DNA of 64,000 bases from Amycolatopsis vancoresmycina (GCF_000716785.1 NZ_JNYY01000024.1:1-64000), one strand, 5' to 3'. Shown: positions 1 through 8,288, counted from the stretch's first letter. Notes: a model not told the origin generated them from the letters alone. Made by a program: numbers and translations.

Positions 1-75
1 TTCATCAACCTCTCCATGATCACTATCATGACCAGGCGCCTGACCCGCCAGAAACAGCGGGCCAGGACCACCTAA
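1..75 (+). mobile_element. 3' end of a DDE transposase gene (remnant or edge-truncated)
   Basis: The window opens in frame with 24 codons and then TAA. The peptide begins FINLSMITIMTRRLTRQ, which resembles the basic C-terminus of IS5/IS4-type transposases common in actinomycetes. Whether the gene is intact upstream cannot be seen. It sits beside a broken regulator gene, as expected at an insertion scar. The family call rests on a short tail only. Confidence 0.45.
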
Positions 76-98
76 CCAAGATCCAAGACAGGCTCTAA

Positions 99-391
99 CA
101 CCGCCGCCGGGACCTGTCTGCCACCATTCGGGCCACCGTGTGTCGCATGTGGACAGTGCTGGTCGCGGTCCTCCTGGCCGACGGTGAACCGCACCTGGCC
201 GGCAGGCCGCGGAGGTCGACCAGCTGGTCCGCGGGCTGGCCATCGTGATCAGCGCCGAATCGCTGTTCGCGCTGATCGATCTGTGTGACCTGACCCCCGA
301 AGCGGCGATCACCAGCATGGCGACCACCGCACGGCAGCTGACCGCCGCAGCGGTCGCGGCCACGCCGGATCGCTCCGGCGACCCGCGGTAA
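99..391 (+). pseudogene. C-terminal remnant of a TetR-family regulator, frameshifted
   Basis: Two open pieces in different frames give a plausible TetR ligand-binding C-terminus. The first (from about 99) carries ATIRATVCRMWTVLVAVLL. The second (212-391) reads EVDQLVRGLAIVISAESLFA and continues to a TAA at 389-391. The frame changes at about 200-211. No helix-turn-helix region and no start codon are present, so the 5' half is missing, probably lost with the transposase insertion just upstream. It converges on the glycosyltransferase gene. The TetR call is inferred from the hydrophobic C-terminal helix pattern and is not certain. Confidence 0.5.
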
Positions 392-400
392 CCGGTCGGC

Positions 401-1468
401 TCAAGGCGTCGGATGTCCCGCCGGGGTTCCGGGCAGGCGCCGGTAGAAGTTCCGGTGTCCTTCGGCGGCCGCGCGCCACGTGTAGCGCCTGGCCAGTGCC
501 CGTCCGGGTGCCGGGTCCACGCCGCCCAGAGCCACGCGCATTTCCCGGGCGAACCCGGGCGGGTCGGCCGCGAACCTCGCTGCCCCGCCGAAGACTTCGC
601 GCAGCACCGGGAGGTCGCGGGTGACCACCGGGACCCCGGCCGCGAGGGCCTCCATCGCCGCCAGCCCGAAACCCTCCTTGGTGGACGGGAACGCGAACAC
701 CGCCGCGGAGGCCACCAGTGACGGCAGCGAGTCGTGCGCCACCGGGCCGAGCACCTCCGGCGAGACGCCCAGCTCGGCGGCGCGTTTCTCCCAGCGGGTG
801 CGGTAGTCGCGGTAGTCGAAGAGCGTTTCGCCGCCGGCGATGAGCAGGCGGAGGCCCGGCTCGGCCAGCAGCGCGAACGCCTCCAGCAGGTCCAGCGAGC
901 CCTTCCGCGGCTCGATCCCGCCGACCGCCAGCACGTACCGCCCCCGCTCCGAGGTGCGCGGAGCGGTCGCGAAGCGGGCGTAGTCGACGCCGTTGGGGAT
1001 CACCGCCGCCTCGATGCCCCAGCCGGCACGGACCTCCGCGGCGACCGAGGCCGACACGCAGACGTGCGCGTACGGCCGGACGATCGCGCGCTCGTGGCAG
1101 GCCGCCAGTTCCGGCGTCGTGAACGTGTCGAGGTGGTGGATCGTGCGGACACACCGGTCGACGGCGTTCGCGCTGATGCAGTCCTGCGCGTGCACGACGT
1201 CGTAGTCGTCCGGGGTGAACGCCGCACGCAGCACCGCGATGGACCGCAGGATCCGCTCGCCCACGGACTCGTCCGCGACGTCGGGGAACGGGACGACGGC
1301 CAGCCGCACCCGCGGGTCGACCGGCCGGTGGAACCCCGCGTCGCCGCCGCGGCCGAGGGTCCACACGGTGACGTCCTCGCCGAGGTCCGCCAGCGCCTCG
1401 GCCAGGGAAAGGGTGTGCACGACCCCGCCGCGGGGCTTGGTCGAGTAGCTCAGCAGGGCGATGCGCAT
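401..1468 (-). CDS. MSMEG_0565-type family 4 glycosyltransferase of the nitrogen-starvation cluster
   Basis: A 355-residue GT-B glycosyltransferase. The N-terminal Rossmann half begins MRIALLSYSTKPRGGVVHTL. The C-terminal nucleotide-sugar half contains VLAVGGIEPRKGSLDLLEAF and FPSTKEGFGLAAMEALAAG, the usual GT4 E-x7-E region. The ATG overlaps the TGA of the preceding pseudo-nitrilase gene (ATGA), so the longer upstream frame was not used as the start. This is the last gene of the eight-gene operon. In mycobacteria the same family lies beside the nitrilase, radical SAM and flavoprotein genes of this cluster. Its acceptor is unknown; transferring a sugar to a nitrogen-starvation metabolite is inference from position only. 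Confidence 0.85.
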   Translation of the reverse strand: MRIALLSYSTKPRGGVVHTLSLAEALADLGEDVTVWTLGRGGDAGFHRPVDPRVRLAVVPFPDVADESVGERILRSIAVLRAAFTPDDYDVVHAQDCISANAVDRCVRTIHHLDTFTTPELAACHERAIVRPYAHVCVSASVAAEVRAGWGIEAAVIPNGVDYARFATAPRTSERGRYVLAVGGIEPRKGSLDLLEAFALLAEPGLRLLIAGGETLFDYRDYRTRWEKRAAELGVSPEVLGPVAHDSLPSLVASAAVFAFPSTKEGFGLAAMEALAAGVPVVTRDLPVLREVFGGAARFAADPPGFAREMRVALGGVDPAPGRALARRYTWRAAAEGHRNFYRRLPGTPAGHPTP

Positions 1469-2298
1469 CAGGCCTCCCGGTACACCGACGGTTTCCGCTC
1501 CCCCAGGTGGTGCAGCACGCGGCGGGCGTTGGCGATCTCCTGCCCGACGTCGAGCTCGGCCACCGCGATCCCGGCCTTGGACCAGGTGCGGGCCAGGATT
1601 TCGCCGCCGGGCCCGACGACCTTGGCCTGGCCGAGGAACCGCATTCCGCCCATCGCGCCGGTCTGGTTGGACGAGACGAGCACGACCTGGTTCTCCGCCG
1701 CCCGCGCCTGGTCGTAGAGGTCGAACAGGCGGGACTGGCGGTCCTGGGCCATCCGCGGCGCGCGGTTGGTGATGCTGGTCGGCCACGCGCTCAGGCAGGC
1801 GACGATGTCGGCGCCGTCGAGGGCGAGCGACCGGGCCGACTCGGGGAAGGTCTTGTCGTAGTCGATCAGCATGCCCAGCCGCCCGACCGGGGTGTCGAAC
1901 GCGGCGAACCGGTCACCCGGCTGGTAGGCGACGCTCTCCCCCGGCGGCTGGTGGACCTTGCGGTGCCGGCCGAGCACACCGTCCCCGGTCACGCAGACCG
2001 CCGAGTTGTAGCGCCACGGCCCGTCGGCCTCGCAGTAGCCGACGCAGACGACCATCTCCGCGGCCAGCGAGGCGATCGTCTTCAGCTCGGCGCAGTCCGG
2101 GTCGAGGGCCGGGGGCAGGGCGTCCGGGTCGGGGTGGCGCAGGTCGGCGAGGTAGCCGCCGAGGGCCGCGTCCGGCAGCACCAGCAGCGCGGCGCCGGAG
2201 GAGCGCGCGTGGTCGATCAGCGTCGTGATGCGCTGGAGGTCGAAGCCGAGGTCGCGGCCGAAGTGCGCGGCCACGGCGGCGATGCGGGTCTGCCCCAT
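1468..2298 (-). CDS. nitrilase-superfamily protein lacking the catalytic Cys and Glu (predicted pseudoenzyme)
   Basis: A 276-residue carbon-nitrogen hydrolase fold, clearly a paralogue of the next gene upstream (same length, alignable throughout). The family triad is Glu-Lys-Cys. Here the first position is Asp43 (LPDAALGGYL), Lys114 is kept (RHRKVHQ), and the nucleophile position is Asp146 (LGMLIDYDKTFPESAR). Both substitutions are unambiguous in the DNA (GAC codons). The reading frame is intact and the rest of the fold is well conserved, so it is probably a selected protein. It starts immediately after the stop of the active paralogue, which suggests coupled translation and possibly a mixed oligomer. 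A non-catalytic structural or regulatory role is inferred; an altered chemistry cannot be excluded. Confidence 0.85.
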   Translation of the reverse strand: MGQTRIAAVAAHFGRDLGFDLQRITTLIDHARSSGAALLVLPDAALGGYLADLRHPDPDALPPALDPDCAELKTIASLAAEMVVCVGYCEADGPWRYNSAVCVTGDGVLGRHRKVHQPPGESVAYQPGDRFAAFDTPVGRLGMLIDYDKTFPESARSLALDGADIVACLSAWPTSITNRAPRMAQDRQSRLFDLYDQARAAENQVVLVSSNQTGAMGGMRFLGQAKVVGPGGEILARTWSKAGIAVAELDVGQEIANARRVLHHLGERKPSVYREA

Positions 2299-3129
2299 TC
2301 ACGGGACACTAACCGGGTAGGCGTCGGGCCGTCGGTCCGCCAGGTGCCCCATCGACCGCCGCGCGGTCTCCAGCGCCGCCCGGACGTCGAGTTCGGCGAC
2401 GGCCATGCCTTCGGTGACGCCGGTGTCGGCGAGGATCTCGCCACCGGGATCGACGACCTTGGCGCTGGCGACGAACCTCAGGTCGCCGAAGGTGCCGGAC
2501 TGGTTGGCCGAGAGCCAGACGATCTGGTTCTCCAGCGCGCGGGCCCGGTCGAACAGGTCGAATCGGCGCTTCCAGCGGTCGTCGGCGAGGTCGGCGGCCG
2601 GGTGGGTCCGGCTGCCGGGCCAGGCGCTCATGCAGACGACGATCTCGGCGCCGTCGAGCGCCAGCGCCCGCGCCGATTCGGGGAATGCCTTGTCGTAGCA
2701 GATGAGCATGCCCAGCCGACCGACCGGCGTGTCGAACGCGGCGAACTCCCCGCCCGCGCCGTAGCTGGCGTTCTCGGCCAGGGGCTGGTGGACCTTGCGG
2801 TGGTGGCCGAGGACGCCGTCGCCGCTGACGCACACCGCGGAGTTGTACCGGCGGCCGCCGTCGAGCTCGCAGTACCCGGCGGTCACCACCAGCTCCCCGG
2901 CCAGCGCGGCCAGGCGGCGCAGCTCCGGGCCGTCGGCGGCGAGCGCGGGCGGCCCCTCGGCGCCGCCGTCGAGGTTGGCCAGGTAGCCGCCGAGCGCGGC
3001 CTCGGGCAGGGCCAGCAACCGGACGCCTTCGGCCTTCGCCTCGCCGATCAGCTTCTCGATGCGGGCGAAGTCCGCTTCGAGGTCGCGGTCGAACGGCGCG
3101 GCGACCGCGGCCATTCTCAGTGTCGTCAT
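2299..3129 (-). CDS. nitrilase-superfamily carbon-nitrogen hydrolase (intact Glu-Lys-Cys triad)
   Basis: A 276-residue member of the C-N hydrolase family, which hydrolyses nitriles or amides through a cysteine thioester. The triad is visible as Glu43 (LPEAALGGY), Lys112 (HHRKVHQPL) and Cys144 (GMLICYDKAFPESAR). The ATG overlaps the stop of the GNAT-AIR fusion gene (ATGA), which fixes the start. The CYDKAFPE context looks more like amidase-branch enzymes than the CWEN signature of Nit6803-type nitrilases, so an amide substrate is at least as likely as a nitrile. In related clusters the nitrilase is the committed enzyme of cyanide or nitrile nitrogen use; applying that role here is inference. 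Confidence 0.85.
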   Translation of the reverse strand: MTTLRMAAVAAPFDRDLEADFARIEKLIGEAKAEGVRLLALPEAALGGYLANLDGGAEGPPALAADGPELRRLAALAGELVVTAGYCELDGGRRYNSAVCVSGDGVLGHHRKVHQPLAENASYGAGGEFAAFDTPVGRLGMLICYDKAFPESARALALDGAEIVVCMSAWPGSRTHPAADLADDRWKRRFDLFDRARALENQIVWLSANQSGTFGDLRFVASAKVVDPGGEILADTGVTEGMAVAELDVRAALETARRSMGHLADRRPDAYPVSVP

Positions 3130-4496
3130 GAGTTCCCCAATCCGGTGACGCCGCCGCCGATGGCGGTCGTCCGTTCGCCGTCGGGCCAGCGCAGCGTGAC
3201 GCCGGTGCCCGCGACCAGCTCCCCGCAGGCCGCGGTGACCGCGGGCCCGGCGGGGGCCGGGGCGCCGGCGGTCAGCATCGCGAAGCCCGGGAAGCAGGTC
3301 AGCCAGTCCCCGGTGGACGCTCTCCGCGGCCGCGGCACCTTTTCGACGTCCAGCACCGCGCCGCAACCGGACGCCTCGGCGAGCATGCCGAGCGTGCCCG
3401 CGATCCCGGCCATCGAGACGTCCTTGGCGGCGGCCGGTCGCGCCTTGGCCACCGAGCCGAGCAGTTCCCGCAGTTCGGGCGTACGGCGGAAACTCGTCGA
3501 GTCCCACTGCCGTCCCGTGTAGCCGGGCCGCCAGCCGCCGCCCAGGTCGGCCGTCAGCCAGACGCGCTGTCCCGGTTTCCCGCCCCCGCCGGGGACCGGG
3601 TCGGTGGTCCGGCCCAGCGCGGTGACCGAGAGCGACGCCGGGACACCGAACTGCGTGTGCCCGCCGAGCACCGGCACGCCGTACGCCTCACTCGCCTTCC
3701 GCAGTCCACTGAGGACACGGGCGGCGAAGGACGCGTCGCGGGCGCCGAGCGCGTCGAGCAGCCCGGTCGGGGTGGCGCCCATCGCGGCCAGGTCGTTGAG
3801 GTTCACCAGCACCGAGCACCAGCCCGCCCACTCCGGGTCGCGCTCGACCATGGCCGGGACGATCGCGTCGCAGGCGGCGACGACGTCGGTACCCGGCAGC
3901 GGCACGCCGTCGTCGCCGACGAAGCCGGGCACGCCGGTCAGCCCGCGCAGCAGCGGGCCGAGCGCGGCCTTCGTCGCGCGGGCGAGCGCGGCGATCCGGC
4001 CGATCGGCCACCGCATCAGCACGTGGTCGTGGCCGGCGACGGTCACCGGCCGCACGCGCTGCCAGCCGAGCCGCGCGAACAGCTTTTCGGTGCGGGTCTG
4101 GACGGTGGCCTCGAACCGCAGCGCGCCCTCGGCTTCGGCTCGGGCGCAGGCCGCCCGGACCAGGGCCGAGCCGATGCCGGGCGGTGAGCCGGCGGCGACG
4201 ACCAGGCGCCCGCCCCGCCACCAGCCCAGGTCGGGGCCGTCGGAGGCCGGGCCGAGCCGGACCCCGCCGAGCACGTCGCCCGCGGTGTCCCGCGCGAGCA
4301 GCACGATCGTCCGCGAATCGATGTCGTGGTCGTCGAGGTCGTGCCCGGTGAAGAGCCCTTGCCGCGCCACGAAGGCTTCGTGGCGCAACGCGCGGTAGGC
4401 CGCCAGGTCGTCGTGACCGGCTTCGGCGATGGAGAACGCCGGGCGGGCGGCGACGCTGCGGACGTCGCCGAGCAGCGCGAGGATGTCGTGGTCCAC
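3126..4496 (-). CDS. MSMEG_0567-type fusion: GNAT acetyltransferase plus AIR-synthase-like domain
   Basis: A 456-residue two-domain protein. Residues about 20-175 are a GNAT N-acetyltransferase (acetyl-CoA loop around GSPPGIGSALVRAA). Residues about 195-456 are a PurM/AIR-synthase-like ATP-binding domain with NLNDLAAMGATPTGLLDAL and a C-terminal GGGVTGLG. Cyanobacteria encode the two halves as neighbouring genes (sll0786 and sll0787), while mycobacteria carry a fused form (MSMEG_0567). A GTG at 4494-4496, one base after the radical SAM stop, is the preferred start; a longer frame would run into the upstream gene. The family is associated with nitrogen starvation; its substrate is unknown. An acylation plus ATP-dependent activation step is inferred. 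Confidence 0.82.
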   Translation of the reverse strand: MDHDILALLGDVRSVAARPAFSIAEAGHDDLAAYRALRHEAFVARQGLFTGHDLDDHDIDSRTIVLLARDTAGDVLGGVRLGPASDGPDLGWWRGGRLVVAAGSPPGIGSALVRAACARAEAEGALRFEATVQTRTEKLFARLGWQRVRPVTVAGHDHVLMRWPIGRIAALARATKAALGPLLRGLTGVPGFVGDDGVPLPGTDVVAACDAIVPAMVERDPEWAGWCSVLVNLNDLAAMGATPTGLLDALGARDASFAARVLSGLRKASEAYGVPVLGGHTQFGVPASLSVTALGRTTDPVPGGGGKPGQRVWLTADLGGGWRPGYTGRQWDSTSFRRTPELRELLGSVAKARPAAAKDVSMAGIAGTLGMLAEASGCGAVLDVEKVPRPRRASTGDWLTCFPGFAMLTAGAPAPAGPAVTAACGELVAGTGVTLRWPDGERTTAIGGGVTGLGNS

Positions 4497-4497
4497 C

Positions 4498-5568
4498 TCA
4501 GCCGCCCACCGCGCTGAGCAGCCCGCAGGCGCCGCACGCGGCACAACCCGCGCCCTGGTCGACCCCGGTCATCCCGGCGGCCCGCAGCAGGGCCGCGACG
4601 CGGCTGGTGACCTCGGCGACCAGCGACGGCGCGGGCGCGGTGGCGCCGTCGCGGCGGGCGAGGGTGCCGAGCATCGGCCGCATCGGGACGACGAACGGGT
4701 ACACGCCCATACCGATCAGCCGCCCGGCCCCCGCCACCAGGGCGTCCGGGTCCTCGCCGAGCCCGATCAGCAGGTACGTCGAGACGCGGTTGCGGCCGAA
4801 CACGCGGACCGCCTCCGTCCAGGCGGCTTCGTACTCGGCCAGCGGCACGGTGGACTTGCCCGGCAGCCAGCGCCGCCGGACGTCGTCGTCGAGCGACTCG
4901 ACGTGGATGCCGATCGACGTAGCTCCGGCGTCGCGCAGTTCTTCCAGGACCCCGAGGTCGCCCGGGGGCTCGATCTGCACCTGGATCGGCAGGCCCGGCA
5001 CGGCGTCGAGCACCGCGCGGACGCACCGGAGGAGGTGCCGGGCCCCGCGGTCCGGCCCGGCCGTGGTCCCGGTCGTCATGACCATCTGCCGGACGCCGTC
5101 GAGGCGCACCGCGGCCTCGGCGACCTCCGCGAGCTGCTGCGGCGTTTTCGCGGCCACGGTGGATCCCGTCCGCAGCGACTCTTCGATCGTGCAGAACCGG
5201 CAGCGCTGGTCTTCGGCGTACCGGATGCAGGTCTGCACGACGGTCGTCGCGAGGACGTCCTTCCCGTGCAGCAGGGCGATCTTCCGGTACGGGACACCGT
5301 CTGCAGTGGACAGATCGTAGAAGCGGGGCCGCGCCACCGGCGTCACGCTCAGGCCGAGGTCGACGGCGCCCCGGTGGATCCGGCCGTCGCGGACCTCGTA
5401 CGGGCTGCCCGGGTTCAGCGGCACCGTCGCGTTGGCACCGTCGACGACCAGGTGGCCGTCGTCGCTCGGCCCGGCGCCCTTGCTGCGCTGCACGGGTGCG
5501 TCCACCCGCAGCCCGCGGACGGCGATGTCGGCGCGGGTGTCCAAGTCCTCTTCGATGCCAACGCGCAC
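4498..5568 (-). CDS. MSMEG_0568-type radical SAM protein
   Basis: A 356-residue radical SAM enzyme of the Nit1C cluster. The iron-sulfur motif is stretched: Cys114, Cys123 and Cys126 (CIRYAEDQRCRFC) give CX8CX2C instead of the canonical CX3CX2C, a feature of this family. The barrel follows, with the segments QLAEVAEAAVRLDGVRQ and VMTTGTTAG. The C-terminus carries a second cysteine set, C342-x2-C345-x2-C348 (CAACGAC), which could bind an auxiliary cluster. It lies 10 bases after the MSMEG_0572-like gene and one base before the GNAT-AIR fusion, in one transcript. It probably makes the radical-derived intermediate that the other cluster enzymes process; the reaction is not known. Confidence 0.86.
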   Translation of the reverse strand: MRVGIEEDLDTRADIAVRGLRVDAPVQRSKGAGPSDDGHLVVDGANATVPLNPGSPYEVRDGRIHRGAVDLGLSVTPVARPRFYDLSTADGVPYRKIALLHGKDVLATTVVQTCIRYAEDQRCRFCTIEESLRTGSTVAAKTPQQLAEVAEAAVRLDGVRQMVMTTGTTAGPDRGARHLLRCVRAVLDAVPGLPIQVQIEPPGDLGVLEELRDAGATSIGIHVESLDDDVRRRWLPGKSTVPLAEYEAAWTEAVRVFGRNRVSTYLLIGLGEDPDALVAGAGRLIGMGVYPFVVPMRPMLGTLARRDGATAPAPSLVAEVTSRVAALLRAAGMTGVDQGAGCAACGACGLLSAVGG

Positions 5569-5578
5569 GAGCCGCTCC

Positions 5579-6091
5579 CTAGAACATGTAGGTGGAGTTG
5601 ATGATGGCGCCCTTGCGCGCGTAGTGGATCAGCGCGTCCTGGACGTCGAGGGGGTGCGTCGGGATGACGCCCTCGATGAGGTCCTCCTCGCGGGCACCGT
5701 GCAGCGACAGCCCGAACCGGCAGCAGTAGGCCTTGCCACCTTCGCTGATGAACGTCTTGAGCTGGTCGTTGATGTTCAGCTCGCCCGGGAACGCGGCGTT
5801 GCCGGTGGTCGGGAAGCCGCGCGTGGCCAGGCAGTTCAGTGAACCCGGGCCGTAGAAGTAGATCGCGGCCTCGAAGCCCTTCCGCAGCGCGCGGGTCGCC
5901 TGCAGGATCGCCACGAAGCTCACCGACGACTCGTGCGCGATGCCGTGCACGAGCGTGAAGTAGCTCTGGCCGGGTTCGGCCTGGTAGTCCGGGAAGACCT
6001 TGGTTCCGCCGTACAGGTTGGAGCCCTGCGGCAGCGACGGGTGCGGGATCTCGTCGAGGCTGGTCTTCTCGGTCTCGGTCAGCTCTGCCAT
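5579..6091 (-). CDS. MSMEG_0572/Sll0783-family nitrogen-starvation response protein
   Basis: A 170-residue soluble protein of the conserved MSMEG_0572/Sll0783 family (DsrE-like alpha/beta architecture inferred). Recognisable features are the N-terminal HPSLPQGSNLYGGTKVFPDY, the central YFYGPGSLNCLATRGFP and a Cys pair in GGKAYCCRFGLSLHG. The Synechocystis member is induced by nitrogen starvation and has been linked to polyhydroxybutyrate accumulation. It lies between the amidohydrolase (4-base gap) and the radical SAM gene (10-base gap), so it is co-expressed with both. The molecular activity is unknown; the conserved cysteines suggest sulfur or redox chemistry, but that is inference. Confidence 0.85.
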   Translation of the reverse strand: MAELTETEKTSLDEIPHPSLPQGSNLYGGTKVFPDYQAEPGQSYFTLVHGIAHESSVSFVAILQATRALRKGFEAAIYFYGPGSLNCLATRGFPTTGNAAFPGELNINDQLKTFISEGGKAYCCRFGLSLHGAREEDLIEGVIPTHPLDVQDALIHYARKGAIINSTYMF

Positions 6092-6095
6092 CGGT

Positions 6096-6935
6096 CTATT
6101 TCCCTTTCTCCGATCCGTACAGCACGTCGAACGTGCTGCGGAAAACCCGGTCGGCGAGCTCGCCGTCGCCGGCCGCGGCGGCCAGCTTGGCGAGTTCGCC
6201 CTCGTGATCGCCCCAAGGCTGGTCGGAGGCGAACAGCACGCGGTCGTGGCCGAGGCCGCGCCGCGAGATCTCCTCGACGAGCCAGCGCGGGGTGAAGCCG
6301 ATCGCCCAGGACAGGTCGGTGTAGACCTGCTTGCCGTCGGCGATCCAGTCGAAGAAGCGGCCGCCGGCGAGCTTGATGTGCCCGCTCATCCCGCCGCCGA
6401 AGTGCACCAGGTGCAGCTTGACGTCGTCGGCGTAGGCGTCGACGAGCTTGCCGACCTCGTCGATGTCCGACGCCGCGCCGGGCGAGGTGTGGACGTGCAC
6501 GACGAGGCCGTGTTCCCTCGCGGTCGCGAAGATCTTGTCCAGCTGCGGCTGGCAGGCGGGATCGGCGGCCCGGCCGCCCAGCAGGAAACTGAGCTTCAAC
6601 GCCCGTACGCCGTCCTCGCCCGCCAGCCGCAGGGCTTCCTCGGTGCGGCCGGCGTCTTCGGCGCGCGGCGACACCCAGAGCGCGGCGCGGATCCGGTCGT
6701 CCTTGGCCGCCGCTTCGACGCAGAGTTCGTTGAAGGAGAAAGCGATCGATGGATCCGGGACGCCGTAGTTCGGGATCACGAGAGCGCGTTCAGTGCCTTC
6801 ACGGTCCAAATCGGACAGAAGCTCGCCGATCGTCGCCCGGCTGCCGATCGCCGGGGCGACCGGCGGGCCGCCGTAGAACGGGTAGGCCGGCAGCACGCCC
6901 AGGTGGCGGTGGGCATCGTTCGTCCAGCGCCTCAT
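6096..6935 (-). CDS. amidohydrolase-2 family metal-dependent hydrolase
   Basis: A 279-residue TIM-barrel amidohydrolase (Amidohydro_2/ACMSD-like superfamily). The N-terminal metal motif is His9-x-His11 (NDAHRHLG). Further conserved segments are LVVHVHTSPG (strand 5 His), LHLVHFGGGMSGHIKLAG (strand 6 His) and the late Asp in LFASDQPWGDHE. ATG overlaps the flavoprotein stop (ATGA), which fixes the start well inside a longer upstream frame. Members hydrolyse or decarboxylate small ring or amide compounds; the substrate here is not evident. Its location inside the cluster, between the flavoprotein and MSMEG_0572-like genes, indicates a step of the same pathway. It is not one of the components I recall as universal for Nit1C. 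Confidence 0.8.
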   Translation of the reverse strand: MRRWTNDAHRHLGVLPAYPFYGGPPVAPAIGSRATIGELLSDLDREGTERALVIPNYGVPDPSIAFSFNELCVEAAAKDDRIRAALWVSPRAEDAGRTEEALRLAGEDGVRALKLSFLLGGRAADPACQPQLDKIFATAREHGLVVHVHTSPGAASDIDEVGKLVDAYADDVKLHLVHFGGGMSGHIKLAGGRFFDWIADGKQVYTDLSWAIGFTPRWLVEEISRRGLGHDRVLFASDQPWGDHEGELAKLAAAAGDGELADRVFRSTFDVLYGSEKGK

Positions 6936-8254
6936 GCGACGGTCCTCGGCGCGACCCAGTCGTCGTCGGCCGGGTAGGTGCTCACCGGGGTGCCGGAGAT
7001 CCACCGGACGTCGGCACCCCGGCCGCCGCCGGTGATCCGCCGCGTCAGGTACTCCGCGTCCGCGGCGACGCCGCAGAACCGTCCCGAGCCCCAGGTGTGC
7101 TGCCACGGCAGGCCGAGGAAGTACAGCCCGGGACAGCTGGTGACGCCGCGGTGGTGCGCCGGGTAGCCCTTGCCGTCGAACACCGGGACGTCGATCCACC
7201 GGTGGTCGCGGCCGAACCCGGTGCACCAGACGACGGCCGAAAGCGCTTCCCCATCGAGGGTCCGCGGTTCGCCCGAAGGCTCCCACACCGGCTCGTACCG
7301 GGCCTCCCGCGGCGCCGGAATGCCGCTCTTCAGCAGGTACGCATCGATGGAGTCCTTGATGCCTTCGGACACCGCGTCGGCCGCGTCGAGGTTGCGGCGC
7401 AGGTCGTCCGCGAACTCCAGCCGTCCACTTCGGACGCTCCGGAGCCGCCCGTAGAGCTGCATGCCGCCCGCGGCGAACGCGCGCAGGTCGATGTCGTGCC
7501 CGCCGTCGCGGCCGGTGACGTAGTGGTTCGCGCGGAACCGCACGGCGTCCGCGTCGGCGAATTCGTCGATTCCCCTTGCGTAGTAGCCCATCTCGTCGAG
7601 CCACGCGACGACGTCCCGGCCGCGGTAGCGCCGGGCCACCCGCGGCGCCGACCCGACGGCGAGGTGCACGCGGCGTCCGGCCAGGTGCAGGTCCTCGGCG
7701 ATCTGGCAGCCGGACTGCCCGGTGCCGACGACGAGGACGTCCCCGCCGGGCAGCTGCGCGGGGTTGCGGTAGTCGGCCGAGTGCAGCTGGACGACGTGCT
7801 CGGGCAGCCGTTCGGCCAGCCGCGGCTTGCGCGGCACCTGGTAGGGGCCGGTGGCCAGCACGACGTGGTCGGCGGTCAGCTCGCCGTCCGACGTCGTGAG
7901 CCGGAACCCGCCGCCGGGCAGCGGCCGCAGCCGGGTCGCCTCGACGCCCTCGTGCAGCGGGACGTCGAACTCCTGCACGTACGCCTCGAGGTAGGCGACG
8001 ATCTCGTCCCGGACCATGAACCCGTCCGGATCGTCGCCCGCGTAGGGGAACCCGGGCAGCCGGCATTGCCAGTTCGGCGTGACCAGGCAGAAACTGTCCC
8101 AGCGGCGGGTCCGCCATTCGTGCCCCGCGCGCTCGCGTTCGAGCACCAGGTGCCCGACCCCGGCCGCGGTCAGGCAGTGGGACATCGACAGTCCCGCCTG
8201 GCCGCCGCCGACCACGATCACCGGCCGGTGCAGGCCGTCGAGCTGGAAGGTCAT
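6932..8254 (-). CDS. MSMEG_0569-type flavin-dependent oxidoreductase
   Basis: A 440-residue two-dinucleotide-binding flavoprotein (flavin monooxygenase/TrkA-like). The FAD motif is near the start (VIVVGGGQAGLSMSHCL), the ATG-type motif follows in VLATGPYQVPRKPRL, and the NADPH Rossmann motif is VLVVGTGQSGCQIAEDL. A WDSFCLVTPNWQCRLPGFPY segment is typical of the family. It is the first gene of the eight-gene operon, and a 115-base gap behind it holds the presumed promoter and a possible GlnR-like element. It is likely an NADPH-dependent oxygenase acting on a nitrogenous metabolite. The family assignment is firm; the substrate is unknown. Confidence 0.87.
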   Translation of the reverse strand: MTFQLDGLHRPVIVVGGGQAGLSMSHCLTAAGVGHLVLERERAGHEWRTRRWDSFCLVTPNWQCRLPGFPYAGDDPDGFMVRDEIVAYLEAYVQEFDVPLHEGVEATRLRPLPGGGFRLTTSDGELTADHVVLATGPYQVPRKPRLAERLPEHVVQLHSADYRNPAQLPGGDVLVVGTGQSGCQIAEDLHLAGRRVHLAVGSAPRVARRYRGRDVVAWLDEMGYYARGIDEFADADAVRFRANHYVTGRDGGHDIDLRAFAAGGMQLYGRLRSVRSGRLEFADDLRRNLDAADAVSEGIKDSIDAYLLKSGIPAPREARYEPVWEPSGEPRTLDGEALSAVVWCTGFGRDHRWIDVPVFDGKGYPAHHRGVTSCPGLYFLGLPWQHTWGSGRFCGVAADAEYLTRRITGGGRGADVRWISGTPVSTYPADDDWVAPRTVA

Positions 8255-8288
8255 GCCGCCCAGTGCACCGGCGGACCATTTCCGGACG

